Notes: a model not told the origin generated them from the sequence alone. Counted from the stretch's first letter, positions 20,417 to 30,195 are shown. The stretch is DNA of 64,000 nt from Bifidobacterium pseudocatenulatum DSM 20438 = JCM 1200 = LMG 10505 (GCF_001025215.1 NZ_AP012330.1:434001-498000); one strand, 5' to 3'. Translations and numbers: made by a program.

Positions 20417-21469
20417 ATGGAACTGGACCTGGCAGGAATGCACCAGCTCGCAGCTGGGCAGGGAATCGATCCCGAGACGCTGGATGCCGCACTCTCGGAA
20501 GCATTACGACTGGCATATCTGAAAACGCCGCACGCGGCGAAGCATGCTCGTGTGGAGCTTGATCCGCGTGCCGGAAGCTTTACCGTTTGGGCTCAGGATG
20601 AGATTCCGGTCGAACCGACCGAGGATAATCCGCACCCTGCGCCGACTTTGGGCGAGGAATACGATGACACTCCGCGTGACTTTGGCCGCTTGGCCGCAGC
20701 CACCGCACGTCAGGTCATCAGCCAGCTGTTCCGCAAGGCCGAGGACGACAAGGTGTTCGGCGCGTTCTCAGGGCAGAAAGGCAAGCTGATCACCGGTATC
20801 GTGCAGCAGGACGTGAAGGACACTTCCAATGTGCACGTAGCCGTTGGCGATGTCGAGGCGTTGCTTCCCCGTCGTGAGCAGGTGCCGGGAGAACGCTACC
20901 GCCACGGTGAGCGCATCCGCGTATATGTGGTGAATGTTGCACGCGGTCTCAAGGGCCCGGAAATCGTAGTGTCCCGCTCCCATCCGGAGCTTGTTCGCCG
21001 CCTGTTCGAGCGTGAGGTTCCGGAACTGGTTTCCGGCGCCGTGTCGATTATGGCCATTGCGCGTGAGGCCGGTGCCCGCACCAAGATCGCGGTGCGAGCC
21101 AACACTGAAGGCGTTAATCCGAAGGGTGCCCTGATCGGCCCCGGCGGCGCTCGCGTGCGTGCGGTGATGGAGAATCTCGGACCGGAAAAGATCGATATCG
21201 TCGACTGGTCTGCCGATCCGGCGAAGTTCGTCGCCGCGGCGCTGTCTCCGGCGGTCGCCACCGGTGTGCAGGTGATCAGCGAGAAGAACCAGACCGCAAT
21301 CGCCTTCATCCATGATGATCAGCTGTCTCTTGCCATCGGCAAGGAAGGTCAGAACGCACGCTTGGCCGCCAAGCTGACCGGATGGAAGATTGGTATCGAA
21401 TCCGCCGAGGCACACGCCAAGAAGATGGCAGAAGCGCAGGCTTCGACCAGTGAGGAAACTGCCGAATAA
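20417..21469 (+). CDS. nusA: Transcription termination/antitermination factor NusA
   Basis: NusA (350 residues) binds RNA polymerase and RNA and governs pausing, termination and antitermination. Domains in order: N-terminal RNAP-binding domain (1-115, with FRKAEDDKVFGAFSGQKGK), S1 domain (about 116-185), KH1 (about 200-270, with GARTKIAVRAN and GALIGPGGARVRAV) and KH2 (about 270-340, with SLAIGKEGQNARLAAKLTGW). There is no acidic repeat at the end, as in other Gram-positives. AGGAGG is 10 bases before the ATG. It heads the nusA-infB-rbfA-truB-ribF cluster; no ylxR/DUF448 gene is seen between nusA and infB. Confidence 0.96.
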   Translation: MELDLAGMHQLAAGQGIDPETLDAALSEALRLAYLKTPHAAKHARVELDPRAGSFTVWAQDEIPVEPTEDNPHPAPTLGEEYDDTPRDFGRLAAATARQVISQLFRKAEDDKVFGAFSGQKGKLITGIVQQDVKDTSNVHVAVGDVEALLPRREQVPGERYRHGERIRVYVVNVARGLKGPEIVVSRSHPELVRRLFEREVPELVSGAVSIMAIAREAGARTKIAVRANTEGVNPKGALIGPGGARVRAVMENLGPEKIDIVDWSADPAKFVAAALSPAVATGVQVISEKNQTAIAFIHDDQLSLAIGKEGQNARLAAKLTGWKIGIESAEAHAKKMAEAQASTSEETAE

Positions 21470-21489
21470 CCAACGCTTTCAGCAACGGC

Positions 21490-21518
21490 AAGCCCGTGGG
21501 CGTTCAATCCACGGGCTT
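21490..21518 (+). terminator. Hairpin between nusA and infB, no U-tract
   Basis: AAGCCCGTGG (21490-21499) pairs perfectly with CCACGGGCTT (21509-21518). No T-run follows. It might attenuate or stabilise the transcript between nusA and infB. Confidence 0.45.
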
Positions 21519-21682
21519 GAGTATGCTGGACTCGATAATCCAAAGCGTGGGGGTTTATGCCGTCATGCCCAGGGAAAAGACGAGGTATCACGAACATGGT
21601 TGCACGATGAGAAGGAACAAGCTCGCCGTGAATCAGTAGCGGTCGCGCTCGTATGCGCGCGGCCCAAGATAGGAGAAATTGA

Positions 21683-24523
21683 GTGCCGAAAGCACGCGTA
21701 TATGAACTTGCCAAGGAACTTGGCGTTGACAGCAAGACTGTTTTGAACAAACTTGAGGCGATGGGCGAATTCGTGAAGTCTGCATCGTCTACCGTTGAAC
21801 CTCCGGTTGCCCGTAAGCTGAGGAATGCTTTCGTTTCCAACGCGCAGAGCAACGCATCTGAATCCAAGAAGCCTGCGGCCCCGGCCAAGAAGCCGGCTGC
21901 CCCCGCGGCTTCGCCCACTCCTGCGCCTCGCGCCACTCCTGCTGCTCCCGCGGCATCCGCGGCAAAGCCTGCCGCTCCAAAGCCGGCACGTCCTGCAGCA
22001 TCCAAGTCCGAAGCCCCGAAGCCCGGCCAGCGCATGCCTCGTCCGGGTGATTCCCGCCAGCATGGCAATCGCGCCAACGGTAACACTCCGCGTCCGCAGG
22101 GCGAACGCCGTCAGGGCGGCAAGTCGGCTCCGGTTCCGGGACCTCGCGCACAGCGCAACAATACCAATGCTCCGCAGGGTGGCAATGGCAACAATGCCGC
22201 CAATGGTGCGAAGCCGCACACTCCGGGTCCGCGTCCGGGCAACAATCCGTTCAGCCGCAAGCAGGGCATGCGTACCCCGACACCGGGTGACATTCCGCGT
22301 CCGCATCCGATGAACCGTCCGAGCGCCAACAACAATGGCGAAGGCCGTCGTGGCGGCCGCCCGGGTCAGGGTGGCGGTCAGCGTGGTGGTTTCCGCGGTC
22401 GTCCGGGTCAGGGCACCGGCGCGAAGCCGGGCCAGTGGGGCCAGCATCGTTCGGGTCAGGGTGGCGGTCAGCGCCCTGCAGGCGGTGGCAACCGTTTTGG
22501 TGGCGGCTCCAATACCAACGGCGGCGGTTTCCAGGGTGGCAATAGCGCTCCGGGCAACGGTCCGGCACGCGGCGGCGGTCGCGGTCGCGGCGGTGCTGCA
22601 GGCGCATTCGGACGTCAGGGCGGCAAGTCCTCGAAGGCCCGTAAGAATCGTCTGGCAAAGCGTCAGGAATTCCAGGAGATGAAGGCCCCGGTCATCGGCG
22701 GTGTGCGCATTCCTACCGGCAACGGCCAGACCGTTCGCCTGCGTCAGGGTGCATCCCTCGCCGATTTGGCCGAAAAGATCAATGTCAATCCGGCTGCTTT
22801 GGTCACTGTGCTCTTCCATCTTGGTGAGATGGCCACGGCAACCCAGTCCTTGGACGAGTCCACCTTCCAGATTCTCGGCGAGGAAATCGGCTGGGATATC
22901 AAGATCGTGTCTGCCGAAGAGGAAGACAAGGAGCTGTTGCAGCAGTTCGACATCGACTTGGATGAGGAAGAGCTGCAGGAGGATGAGGACCTGAAGCCGC
23001 GTCCGCCGGTCGTTACCGTGATGGGCCATGTCGATCACGGTAAGACCCGACTGCTCGACACCATTCGCCGTACCAACGTCATCGCACGTGAAGCCGGTGG
23101 CATCACCCAGCGTATCGGTGCATATCAGGTGACCGTCGATCTTGAGGGCGAACCGCGTAAGATCACGTTCCTTGATACCCCAGGCCACGAAGCCTTCACC
23201 GCCATGCGTGCCCGTGGCGCCGAGCTCACCGACGTCGCGATTCTCGTGGTCGCGGCAGATGACGGCGTGATGCCACAGACCGTGGAAGCCATCAACCACG
23301 CGCAGGCAGCCAACGTGCCGATCGTGGTGGCCGTCAATAAGATCGATAAGCAGGGAGCGAACCCCGACAAGGTCCGCGGCCAGCTCACCGAATACGGTCT
23401 CGTGCCGGAAGAATACGGTGGCAGCACCATGTTCGTTGACATTTCCGCCAAGCAGGGCACCAATGTCGACAAGCTGCTCGAAGCCGTGCTTCTTACCGCC
23501 GATGCTGAGCTTGATCTGCGTGCCAACCCGGATATGGACGCTCGCGGTGCCACCGTGGAAGCTCGACTTGACAAGGGCCGTGGTGCCGTGGCAACCGTGC
23601 TTGTTCAGTCCGGTACGCTGCACATCGGCGACTCCATCGTCGCTGGCACCTCCTACGGACGCGTCCGCGCCATGCTTGACGAGAACGGCAACCACATGAA
23701 GGAAGCCGCACCGTCCACTCCGGTGCAGGTGCTTGGCTTGACCTCCGTGCCGACCGCAGGCGACCTGTTCCTGGTGGCCTCCGACGACCGTACCGCACGC
23801 CAGATCGCCGAGAAGCGTCAAGCCACTGAGCGTGCCGCCCAGCTGGCAAAACGTCGTAAGGTCGTGTCTCTGGAAAGCCTCAAGGAGCAGTTCGCCAAGT
23901 CCGAAGTCGACATGCTCAACATCGTCATCAAGGGCGATTCCTCCGGTTCTGTCGAAGCGCTGGAAGATTCCTTGATGAAGATCGAAGTGTCCGACGAGGT
24001 CGGCATCCAGGTGATCCACCGCGGCGTCGGCGCCATCACCCAGAACGACGTCAACCTGGCTACCGTCGACAAGGCCGTCATCATCGGCTTCAACGTTCGC
24101 CCGAACCGTCAGGTGGCGGATCTGGCCGAACGCGAAGGCGTGGAAATCAAGTACTACTCGATCATCTACAAGGCCATCGAAGACATCGAGGCATCCCTCA
24201 AGGGCATGCTCAAGCCGGAATTCGAAGAGGTCGTCACCTCCCACTCCGAGATTCGCGAAATCTTCCGTTCCTCCAAGTTCGGCAACATCGCGGGTGTCAT
24301 GGTGCAAGACGGCGAAGTCAAGCGCGGTACGAAGTGCCGTATTCTGCGCAACGGCATCGCAACCGTCAACGATCTCGAGATTTCCTCGCTGCGTCGTTTT
24401 AAGGACGACGTTACTTCTGTCAAGGAAGGTTACGAAGCGGGTATCAACCTCGGTTCGTTCAACGATATCGAGCTTGGCGATATTATCGAGACCTTCGAAA
24501 TGCAGGAAATCGAACGTAAGTAG
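21683..24523 (+). CDS. infB: Translation initiation factor IF-2
   Basis: IF-2 (946 residues) is the GTPase that brings initiator tRNA to the 30S subunit and promotes subunit joining. The N-terminal IF2_N domain (1-55, [20 protein letters not shown]) is followed by a long Pro/Ala then Gly/Arg/Asn-rich linker (about 55-310). A second IF2_N motif is near 350 ([20 protein letters not shown]). The G domain starts near 445: [20 protein letters not shown]. Domains II-IV follow. The GTG start has AGGAGA six bases upstream. The Gly/Arg linker is longer than in E. coli, as in other Actinobacteria. Confidence 0.97.
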   Translation: MPKARVYELAKELGVDSKTVLNKLEAMGEFVKSASSTVEPPVARKLRNAFVSNAQSNASESKKPAAPAKKPAAPAASPTPAPRATPAAPAASAAKPAAPKPARPAASKSEAPKPGQRMPRPGDSRQHGNRANGNTPRPQGERRQGGKSAPVPGPRAQRNNTNAPQGGNGNNAANGAKPHTPGPRPGNNPFSRKQGMRTPTPGDIPRPHPMNRPSANNNGEGRRGGRPGQGGGQRGGFRGRPGQGTGAKPGQWGQHRSGQGGGQRPAGGGNRFGGGSNTNGGGFQGGNSAPGNGPARGGGRGRGGAAGAFGRQGGKSSKARKNRLAKRQEFQEMKAPVIGGVRIPTGNGQTVRLRQGASLADLAEKINVNPAALVTVLFHLGEMATATQSLDESTFQILGEEIGWDIKIVSAEEEDKELLQQFDIDLDEEELQEDEDLKPRPPVVTVMGHVDHGKTRLLDTIRRTNVIAREAGGITQRIGAYQVTVDLEGEPRKITFLDTPGHEAFTAMRARGAELTDVAILVVAADDGVMPQTVEAINHAQAANVPIVVAVNKIDKQGANPDKVRGQLTEYGLVPEEYGGSTMFVDISAKQGTNVDKLLEAVLLTADAELDLRANPDMDARGATVEARLDKGRGAVATVLVQSGTLHIGDSIVAGTSYGRVRAMLDENGNHMKEAAPSTPVQVLGLTSVPTAGDLFLVASDDRTARQIAEKRQATERAAQLAKRRKVVSLESLKEQFAKSEVDMLNIVIKGDSSGSVEALEDSLMKIEVSDEVGIQVIHRGVGAITQNDVNLATVDKAVIIGFNVRPNRQVADLAEREGVEIKYYSIIYKAIEDIEASLKGMLKPEFEEVVTSHSEIREIFRSSKFGNIAGVMVQDGEVKRGTKCRILRNGIATVNDLEISSLRRFKDDVTSVKEGYEAGINLGSFNDIELGDIIETFEMQEIERK

Positions 24524-24558
24524 TCGATTGATTCGGACCAGCGATCGATAACAGGAAA

Positions 24559-24595
24559 GGAACGCCCACAGCTGACATACGGCTGCGGGCGTTCC
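24559..24595 (+). terminator. Hairpin between infB and rbfA, no U-tract
   Basis: GGAACGCCCACAGC (24559-24572) pairs with 24582-24595 over 14 bp with one G-U pair and a 9-base loop; it is followed by GCGATAC rather than T. A partial terminator or RNA stability element is possible. Confidence 0.5.
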
Positions 24596-24658
24596 GCGAT
24601 ACAACAAGAACTTATTTCAAAAACTAAGCTGATACATTCATCTGATTGAAGGACGATA

Positions 24659-25162
24659 ATGGCAGGAACCAATCCTCGCGCTGCACGTATCGCGGCGTTG
24701 ATCCAACGTGTGATCGCATCCTCCATGGAGGCGCAGCTGCACGACAAGCGTCTCGCAAACGTGACCATCACCGAAGTGCGTGTGACCAACGATCTGCAGA
24801 TTGCCAAGGTCTACTGGACCCAGCTTGGCCGTGAAGGCCACGAACAGGGCGAGCGTCGCCGCGCACAGCAGGCGTTGAACCAAGCCAAGGGCCGTCTGCG
24901 TTCCCTCGTGGGCACTAAAGCCGGCCTGCGCCTGACTCCGCAGCTCGAATTCGTGTTTGACGAGGTGCCGGGCGAAGCACATGAAATCGAAGATATTCTC
25001 GCCATCGCGCGCAAGCGTGACGAAGAGCTCGCCAAAACCCGCAAAACCGCACAGTATGCGGGCGAAGCCGATCCGTACAAGCATCCGGAAGAGGATGACG
25101 ACGATGATTTCGACGATGACGACGTCGAAGTCGAAGATTGGGACGATGACGAAGAAGCCTGA
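24659..25162 (+). CDS. rbfA: 30S ribosome-binding factor A
   Basis: RbfA (167 residues) binds the 30S subunit during late maturation of the 5' end of 16S rRNA. The KH-like core spans residues 1-115 (RIAALIQRVIASSMEAQLHD, VTITEVRVTNDLQIAKVYW, LRLTPQLEFVFDEV). The last ~30 residues form a very acidic tail of Asp and Glu. GAAGGACGATA precedes the ATG. The tail's coding region overlaps the truB start by 17 bases. Confidence 0.96.
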   Translation: MAGTNPRAARIAALIQRVIASSMEAQLHDKRLANVTITEVRVTNDLQIAKVYWTQLGREGHEQGERRRAQQALNQAKGRLRSLVGTKAGLRLTPQLEFVFDEVPGEAHEIEDILAIARKRDEELAKTRKTAQYAGEADPYKHPEEDDDDDFDDDDVEVEDWDDDEEA

Positions 25163-26210
25163 ACATTCCGGTCTGCTGGTCATCGACAAGCCGCAGGGCG
25201 TCACCAGCCATGACGTGGTCGCGGCCGTACGCGGCGCCCTGCATATGAAACGAGTCGGGCATGCGGGCACGCTCGATCCGATGGCCACCGGCGTGCTGGT
25301 GGTCGGATTCGGCAATGCCACGCGACTACTCAACTACATTGTCGACCATAACAAAACGTACGAGGCCACCATTCGCCTTGGGCAGCGCACTACCACGGAC
25401 GATGCCGAAGGCGAGTTGCTGCCGGGGGAGTGGGCAGCGAGCTTTCCCTCGCGTCAAGCTGTGGAACAGCTGATCGCAGAACGTTTCACCGGGCGCATCG
25501 AACAGGTACCGAACGTCTACTCCGCCATTAAGGTCAACGGTCAGCGCGCCTATGATCTGGCGCGTGAAGGTAAGGATGTGGAACTTAAGGCACGTCCTGT
25601 GACCATCGAAGAGTTCAACGTACGGCAGGTGCGTTACGGCTACACGCATAGCGATCGTGCCGGCGCGGAACTTGTTGGCGCAGTCGTGGCCGAGAAGGCA
25701 AGCAATGGATGGATTGCCAACATTGCACCGCATGAAGACATGCAGCCCGTTATGGAACTCGACGTGACCGTGACCTGTTCCGCAGGCACTTACATTCGCG
25801 CGCTCGCACGCGATCTGGGCGAGGAACTCGGGTTGGGAGGCCACCTGACGATGTTGCGGCGCACGCGCGTCGGCAGATTCTCAGTGAATATGCCCAACGT
25901 CATGAGCGCCCACGCTGAATCCAAAACATTCACCGATCGTGAAGGCATGGAAGTGACGCGCAATCGTGCGGTGCTTGACGATGCCGAGCATGCGCTCGAT
26001 CATGCGCTCGATCCCGTGGCCAGCGCCGCGGCTTCCATGAGTATGCTGGCCGTCAGCGAGCAAGAGGCGGCCGACTTGCGTTTCGGACGCAGAATCGCGC
26101 ATGACATATGTACGACCACGGCGGCGTACGTTGAGGAAACCAACGATTTGGTCGCTATCCTCGAACGTGCGAAACGCGGTGAGGCCAAACCGGTCGCGGT
26201 ATTCAACTGA
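25146..26210 (+). CDS. truB: tRNA pseudouridine(55) synthase TruB
   Basis: TruB (354 residues) makes pseudouridine 55 in the T arm of tRNAs. GLLVIDKPQGVTSHDVV and GHAGTLDPMATGVL with the catalytic Asp (about residue 44) identify it, plus TYEATIRLGQRTTTDDAEG and SAGTYIRALARDLGEELG. The ATG at 25146 lies inside the end of rbfA (17-base overlap); a longer open frame to 24957 merely shadows rbfA. ribF follows after 45 bases. Confidence 0.95.
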   Translation: MTKKPEHSGLLVIDKPQGVTSHDVVAAVRGALHMKRVGHAGTLDPMATGVLVVGFGNATRLLNYIVDHNKTYEATIRLGQRTTTDDAEGELLPGEWAASFPSRQAVEQLIAERFTGRIEQVPNVYSAIKVNGQRAYDLAREGKDVELKARPVTIEEFNVRQVRYGYTHSDRAGAELVGAVVAEKASNGWIANIAPHEDMQPVMELDVTVTCSAGTYIRALARDLGEELGLGGHLTMLRRTRVGRFSVNMPNVMSAHAESKTFTDREGMEVTRNRAVLDDAEHALDHALDPVASAAASMSMLAVSEQEAADLRFGRRIAHDICTTTAAYVEETNDLVAILERAKRGEAKPVAVFN

Positions 26211-26255
26211 ACCATCCAATCAGACTACAGATACGAATTCATACACAAGAAGGAC

Positions 26256-27485
26256 ATGATGAAGACAATCACGCTCACGCCTGATGCCAGTGGCATGGTG
26301 GATTGGCCTACGCTGAGCAATGATAAGAAATCCGTGGTGACCATCGGTTCGTTCGATGGCATGCATCAGGGCCATCAGGCGGTGATTCGCCGCGTGGTGG
26401 AACTCGCCAAGAAGGAGCAGTCCTTCTCCGTGGTGGTGCTATTCGATCCGCGCCCTGCATTGGTACACGGTTACGCGGCGAAGAACGGCGGTCAGGAGCC
26501 GCCGGCCGACATGGTTGATACGCAAGCGCTCACCAGCATGCAGGAACGTCTTCGCGCCATCGACAAGCTGGGAGTGGATTACACGCTCATCGTGCACTAC
26601 ACACTGGCATTCGCGGCGAAATCATACCGATTCTTCCTCGGCCAGATGGTCGGCAAGCTGGGTATGCGCACTTTGGCGCTCGGCTCCGACGCGGCCATGG
26701 GGGCAAATCGCGCCGGAGACGTGAAAGCCATCGAGAATCTAGCGCTCGCTACTGGCGTGTTCCAGCTTGAAGTGGTTGATGATCGAGGTCCCGGAGAGAC
26801 CCGAGTGCCAGCCAATGCCCAACCGGTTATGCCGACCGGCCACGGCGAGCCAACAGACCCGCTGGAAGGCGCTTCCAAGGCGGAACGCCGCGCATGGAGC
26901 AAGAAGAACCAAGCCAAGCCCGTGCGTGTGTGGAGTTCCACGAACGTGCGCTACCTGCTAGGCCAGGGACGCATCAAAGACGCCGACGCGATTCTGGGGC
27001 ATCCGCACGCCGTGGAAGGTATTGTGGTGCACGGCGAGGAACGTGGACGCACCATTGGATTCCCGACGGCGAATTTGAGTGACAATGTGGCCGGTTATCT
27101 GCCGGTTGACGGCGTGTATGCGGGTTGGCTCGTTGACTTGGGATCGAAAACTGCAGAGAGCGATCATGCGGAAGCAGCGTCCGATGGTATTTCGCAACAG
27201 TTTGACTCGTCTTCCGTTGATGCCCGCCTTGCCGATCATTCGCCGTATCGTTGGCCCGCTGCGATTTCCATCGGCACCAAGCCGACCTTCAACGAGGCGA
27301 CCGGAATGAACGATCGCGTGGTCGAAGCTTACGCCATCACCGACGATTGGCTTGATTTGTACGATCATCAGGTGCGCGTGGAATTTACAGGATTCCTGCG
27401 TCCGCAAATCAAGTTCGATTCCGCACAGGATCTGATCGACGAGCTGAAGCGCAATGTCGAGGAAACCAAGCGAATTACTGCCTGA
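26256..27485 (+). CDS. ribF: Bifunctional riboflavin kinase/FAD synthetase
   Basis: RibF (409 residues) phosphorylates riboflavin to FMN and adenylylates FMN to FAD. The nucleotidyltransferase domain carries VTIGSFDGMHQGHQAV (near residue 30) and STNVRYLLGQGRIKDADAILG; the C-terminal kinase domain has GRTIGFPTANL (near 265), GVYAGW and ISIGTKPTF. Two inserts make it longer than the ~310-residue norm: around 185-215 (acidic/basic, PVMPTGHGEPTDP) and around 295-325. AAGGACATG precedes paired ATG codons; the first is chosen. Confidence 0.95.
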   Translation: MMKTITLTPDASGMVDWPTLSNDKKSVVTIGSFDGMHQGHQAVIRRVVELAKKEQSFSVVVLFDPRPALVHGYAAKNGGQEPPADMVDTQALTSMQERLRAIDKLGVDYTLIVHYTLAFAAKSYRFFLGQMVGKLGMRTLALGSDAAMGANRAGDVKAIENLALATGVFQLEVVDDRGPGETRVPANAQPVMPTGHGEPTDPLEGASKAERRAWSKKNQAKPVRVWSSTNVRYLLGQGRIKDADAILGHPHAVEGIVVHGEERGRTIGFPTANLSDNVAGYLPVDGVYAGWLVDLGSKTAESDHAEAASDGISQQFDSSSVDARLADHSPYRWPAAISIGTKPTFNEATGMNDRVVEAYAITDDWLDLYDHQVRVEFTGFLRPQIKFDSAQDLIDELKRNVEETKRITA

Positions 27486-27526
27486 TTCTAATCGCAATAA
27501 TAATTACGATAATGACAGTGATTAAT

Positions 27527-27563
27527 GAATGCTGATATTTTCGATAAAAACGTATCAGCATTC
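27527..27563. terminator. Hairpin after ribF
   Basis: GAATGCTGATA (27527-27537) pairs perfectly with TATCAGCATTC (27553-27563). It lies in the ~200-base region between the convergent ribF and radA and is followed by a run of A on the plus strand. Confidence 0.65.
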
Positions 27564-27570
27564 AAAAAAA

Positions 27571-27612
27571 TAGTGGGGCTCTTACGTAAGAATCTACGTA
27601 AGAGCCCCACTA
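27571..27612 (-). terminator. Terminator of radA
   Basis: A perfect 18-bp stem (27571-27588 with 27595-27612) and a 6-base loop. Read on the minus strand it is followed by seven T, giving a strong intrinsic terminator for radA; it may also stop ribF transcripts. Confidence 0.9.
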
Positions 27613-27684
27613 GTATAGGTTAAAAAATAACATAATGTATATGCTTCGCGTGCATACATGCGAAAACGGTATGTAGGGTGTGTG

Positions 27685-29103
27685 CTATCGCAACATGGCG
27701 CCAAGCGCATCCTGCAATGTGTCGACCTGAACGATCGACAATCCGGGAATTGCGATTTCTCTACGTAATGTCGGCACTACAGCGGTGGTGAAGCCAAGAC
27801 GGGCAGCCTCGCGCAACCGGTATTCCAGTCGCGGCACCGGGCGCACCTGCCCGGTCAACGAAATCTCGCCGATCGCACACGTGGTGCGGCCGATCGCCTT
27901 CGACTTCGCGGCGCTCGCCAACGCGCCCACAATCGCCAGATCGCAGCCCGGCTCACGTGCCTGACCTCCAGCAATCGTGGAAATATAGAGATCGTTTGCC
28001 AGAAGATTGACGTTGCCATGCCTGTATAGCACCGCCACCAGCATGGCGATGCGGTTCGCGTCCACGCCATTCGCCGCACGGCGAGGCGTCGGCAATACCG
28101 ATTTGGTGACCAACGACTGCACTTCGATAGGCAGGCTGCGGTGGCCGTCCAAGGTGAACGTCACGCACGTGCCCTCCACCGGAGCGGAACTGGCGGAATT
28201 GGATGATGAAAGAAAAAGCCCAGACGGGTCCGTCACCTCTTCGATGCCTTCGCCGCTCATATCGAAACAGCCGACCTCATCGGTGGGACCGAAACGATTC
28301 TTCACCGCGCGCAGCATGCGAAGCGCGGTTTCAGCATCCCCTTCGAATTGGCAGACCACATCAACGAGATGCTCCAACGTGCGCGGACCGGCAATCGAGC
28401 CGTCTTTGGTGACATGACCGACCAGTAATACTGGAATATCAAGCGTTTTTGCAGTGTCGATCAGGGCGCTCGCCACTTCGCGCACCTGCGTCGACCCTCC
28501 GGAAATTCCGTCGACTTCCTGCGAGACGATGGTCTGTGCGGAATCGACGATGGCCAGCGCAGGCTTGCTTTGCTCGATCAGTCCGAGCACGGTCGACAGG
28601 TCGGTGGTGGCGGACAGTAGCAGATTCGGCTCGACCGCGCCTATGCGTGATGCCCGCATACGCACCTGCGCCTGCGATTCCTCGCCGGAAATATACAGTA
28701 CCGTGTTGCGTTCCGGTTGCGCCGCGCAAAGACGGGCCACGTTGCCGGCGGTTTCCAGCAGCAGTGTCGATTTGCCGATGCCCGGCTCGCCTGCGATGAG
28801 CGTCACGGAGCCGGGTACGATGCCGCCGCCGAGTATGCGGTTGAATTCCGTGAAACCCGTGCTGATTCTGGAAATGTTTTCCGTGCCGATTTCCGTGATG
28901 GGCTTTGCGGCGGAAGCGGGCACCATATGCGATTGCGTGCGCGATGTGCGCCCGGGGGCCGCGGTGCGTTTCGAAGCGGCGGGACGGGCCTCGTGAAATT
29001 CCTCGATGGTGCCCCACTGGCCGCATTCGGGGCAGCGGCCCAGCCATTTCGGGCCGTTCCAGCCGCATTCGGAACATACAAATTGCGAGGACGTCTTTGC
29101 CAT
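27685..29103 (-). CDS. radA: DNA repair protein RadA
   Basis: RadA (472 residues), a RecA-like ATPase that processes recombination intermediates. A zinc finger CSECGWNGPKWLGRCPECG is at the N-terminus, the P-loop GEPGIGKSTLLLE near 105, the KNRFGPTDEVG motif near 255, and a Lon-like C-terminal domain with GGQAREPGCDLAIVGAL. The ATG at 29103 is chosen; no ribosome binding site is present, but a TATTGT box at 29116-29111 ends seven bases before it, so the mRNA may be leaderless. Confidence 0.95.
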   Translation of the reverse strand: MAKTSSQFVCSECGWNGPKWLGRCPECGQWGTIEEFHEARPAASKRTAAPGRTSRTQSHMVPASAAKPITEIGTENISRISTGFTEFNRILGGGIVPGSVTLIAGEPGIGKSTLLLETAGNVARLCAAQPERNTVLYISGEESQAQVRMRASRIGAVEPNLLLSATTDLSTVLGLIEQSKPALAIVDSAQTIVSQEVDGISGGSTQVREVASALIDTAKTLDIPVLLVGHVTKDGSIAGPRTLEHLVDVVCQFEGDAETALRMLRAVKNRFGPTDEVGCFDMSGEGIEEVTDPSGLFLSSSNSASSAPVEGTCVTFTLDGHRSLPIEVQSLVTKSVLPTPRRAANGVDANRIAMLVAVLYRHGNVNLLANDLYISTIAGGQAREPGCDLAIVGALASAAKSKAIGRTTCAIGEISLTGQVRPVPRLEYRLREAARLGFTTAVVPTLRREIAIPGLSIVQVDTLQDALGAMLR

Positions 29104-29230
29104 ATCGCTGACAATACGGATATTTTGGGACAATCGTTTTCGGAGATATTAAGGGGGTGCTGGTGCGGGATGATGGCGAGATCACGGTTTCTGGATTCGA
29201 GCGTCTCACGGATATGAAAGAATAACAGCC

Positions 29231-29860
29231 ATGTCTACTACGCAAACTTCCTCTTCTCATGGCAAACTGATCGTGGCTGTCATTGCCGCCGCTTTGGTGG
29301 TCGTGCTCGCCTTGGTGTCCGCTTTCATCTGGCCCGGCTGGGCTCTGAACAAGGGCGATGAAGCGTCCACTCAGGGCACCACCACCTCGCAGGGCGCGTC
29401 GCAGGATGCCTCTGAGCCGACCACGCCGTCCATTGACGCTGTGGCGTTGCCGGATGACGCCAGCGAACTGTTGAAGGCCATGCCTGATTCCGTGTTGAAT
29501 TTCGCGCGCACCAAGGCCGATGCCAGCACTTCGTGGAGCGGCGCTTCCCCGGTCGAGGAGTACACGTTGACGTATTCCACGGGCAAGGACGGTCAGGATA
29601 TCACCTTGAAAGTGGCGCAATGGTCTCAGTCTGATGATGCGCAAAGTCAGTATGACAATCTGACCGGTGCCATGACCGGCAAGGAGCTGGGCGGCGGCAA
29701 TGTGAAGGTTTCCGGTGAAGCGACCGGCGCCTATAGCGCCAAAACCGATCCGGACGACGAAACCAAGGCCATCGCGGTCTGGCGCAACGATACCGTGGTG
29801 TTCCAAGCCACGGGAGCCAAGGATTCGGTGCAGCGCTTCTACCAGCAGTTCCCGCTGTGA
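29231..29860 (+). CDS. Membrane-anchored extracytoplasmic protein of unknown function
   Basis: 209 residues, not recognised as a named family. One N-terminal hydrophobic segment (about 12-36) follows a short polar start, so the protein is probably anchored with its C-terminus outside. A Thr/Ser/Gln-rich spacer (40-68) leads to a ~140-residue domain that looks like a small beta-rich fold with no catalytic motif. It is divergent from radA; a GAAAGAA site lies about nine bases before the ATG. Real coding is likely from the clear signal/anchor and composition. Confidence 0.75.
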   Translation: MSTTQTSSSHGKLIVAVIAAALVVVLALVSAFIWPGWALNKGDEASTQGTTTSQGASQDASEPTTPSIDAVALPDDASELLKAMPDSVLNFARTKADASTSWSGASPVEEYTLTYSTGKDGQDITLKVAQWSQSDDAQSQYDNLTGAMTGKELGGGNVKVSGEATGAYSAKTDPDDETKAIAVWRNDTVVFQATGAKDSVQRFYQQFPL

Positions 29861-29890
29861 TACTGCCTACGGCTGGTTGTGCGATCCTAT

Positions 29891-29923
29891 GATTCATGCA
29901 TGATTCACGTAAGATTCAGCCGT
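29891..29923 (+). promoter_or_regulatory. Three 11-bp-phased GATTCA direct repeats
   Basis: GATTCA occurs at 29891, 29902 and 29913, exactly 11 bases apart. Such head-to-tail spacing is typical for OmpR/PhoB-type response regulators. It lies 150 bases upstream of the bS22 gene. Confidence 0.4.
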
Positions 29924-30018
29924 GGACCATGCGGACTGCGTTTGCCTGATCTTCCGATAAAAAGGTGCGTGCTTCCACCATATGAATGCGGTTGTGTGCG
30001 TTAGTCCCCGAAGCAGTG

Positions 30019-30024
30019 TAGTAT
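30019..30024 (+). promoter_or_regulatory. Possible -10 box of the bS22 gene
   Basis: TAGTAT, 50 bases before the ATG at 30074; no clear -35 box at a 16-18 base spacing. Confidence 0.3.
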
Positions 30025-30073
30025 TGGGCAAGTTGCAAACTTTTACCCTTTGAGTTTAAGAACGGAGGCTGAG

Positions 30074-30163
30074 ATGGGCTCGGTCATCAAGAAGCGCCGC
30101 AAGCGCATGAGCAAGAAGAAGCACCGCAAACTGCTTCGTAAGACTCGCCACCAGCGCAAGTAG
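30074..30163 (+). CDS. Small basic ribosomal protein bS22 (AURKAIP1/COX24 domain)
   Basis: A 29-residue protein, [20 protein letters not shown]..., with Lys, Arg and His as more than half of its residues. This matches the actinobacterial AURKAIP1/COX24-domain family; the mycobacterial member (bS22) is bound to 16S rRNA near the decoding site. AACGGAGG lies five bases before the ATG and an intrinsic terminator follows, so it is a complete small transcription unit. It is easily missed in gene calling because of its size. Confidence 0.88.
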   Translation: MGSVIKKRRKRMSKKKHRKLLRKTRHQRK

Positions 30164-30195
30164 TCTTCAGGCGCGGTTGAAGCGTCGCTTAAACA

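Noticed and set aside
21470..21682. A ylxR (DUF448) gene between nusA and infB
   Set aside because: The gap of 213 bases was read in all frames; no GRTAPxR-type or other YlxR motif was found.
21563..24607. A 1014-codon open frame on the minus strand
   Set aside because: It is the antisense shadow of infB, caused by GC-rich codon use. The plus strand encodes a complete IF-2 with all GTPase motifs.
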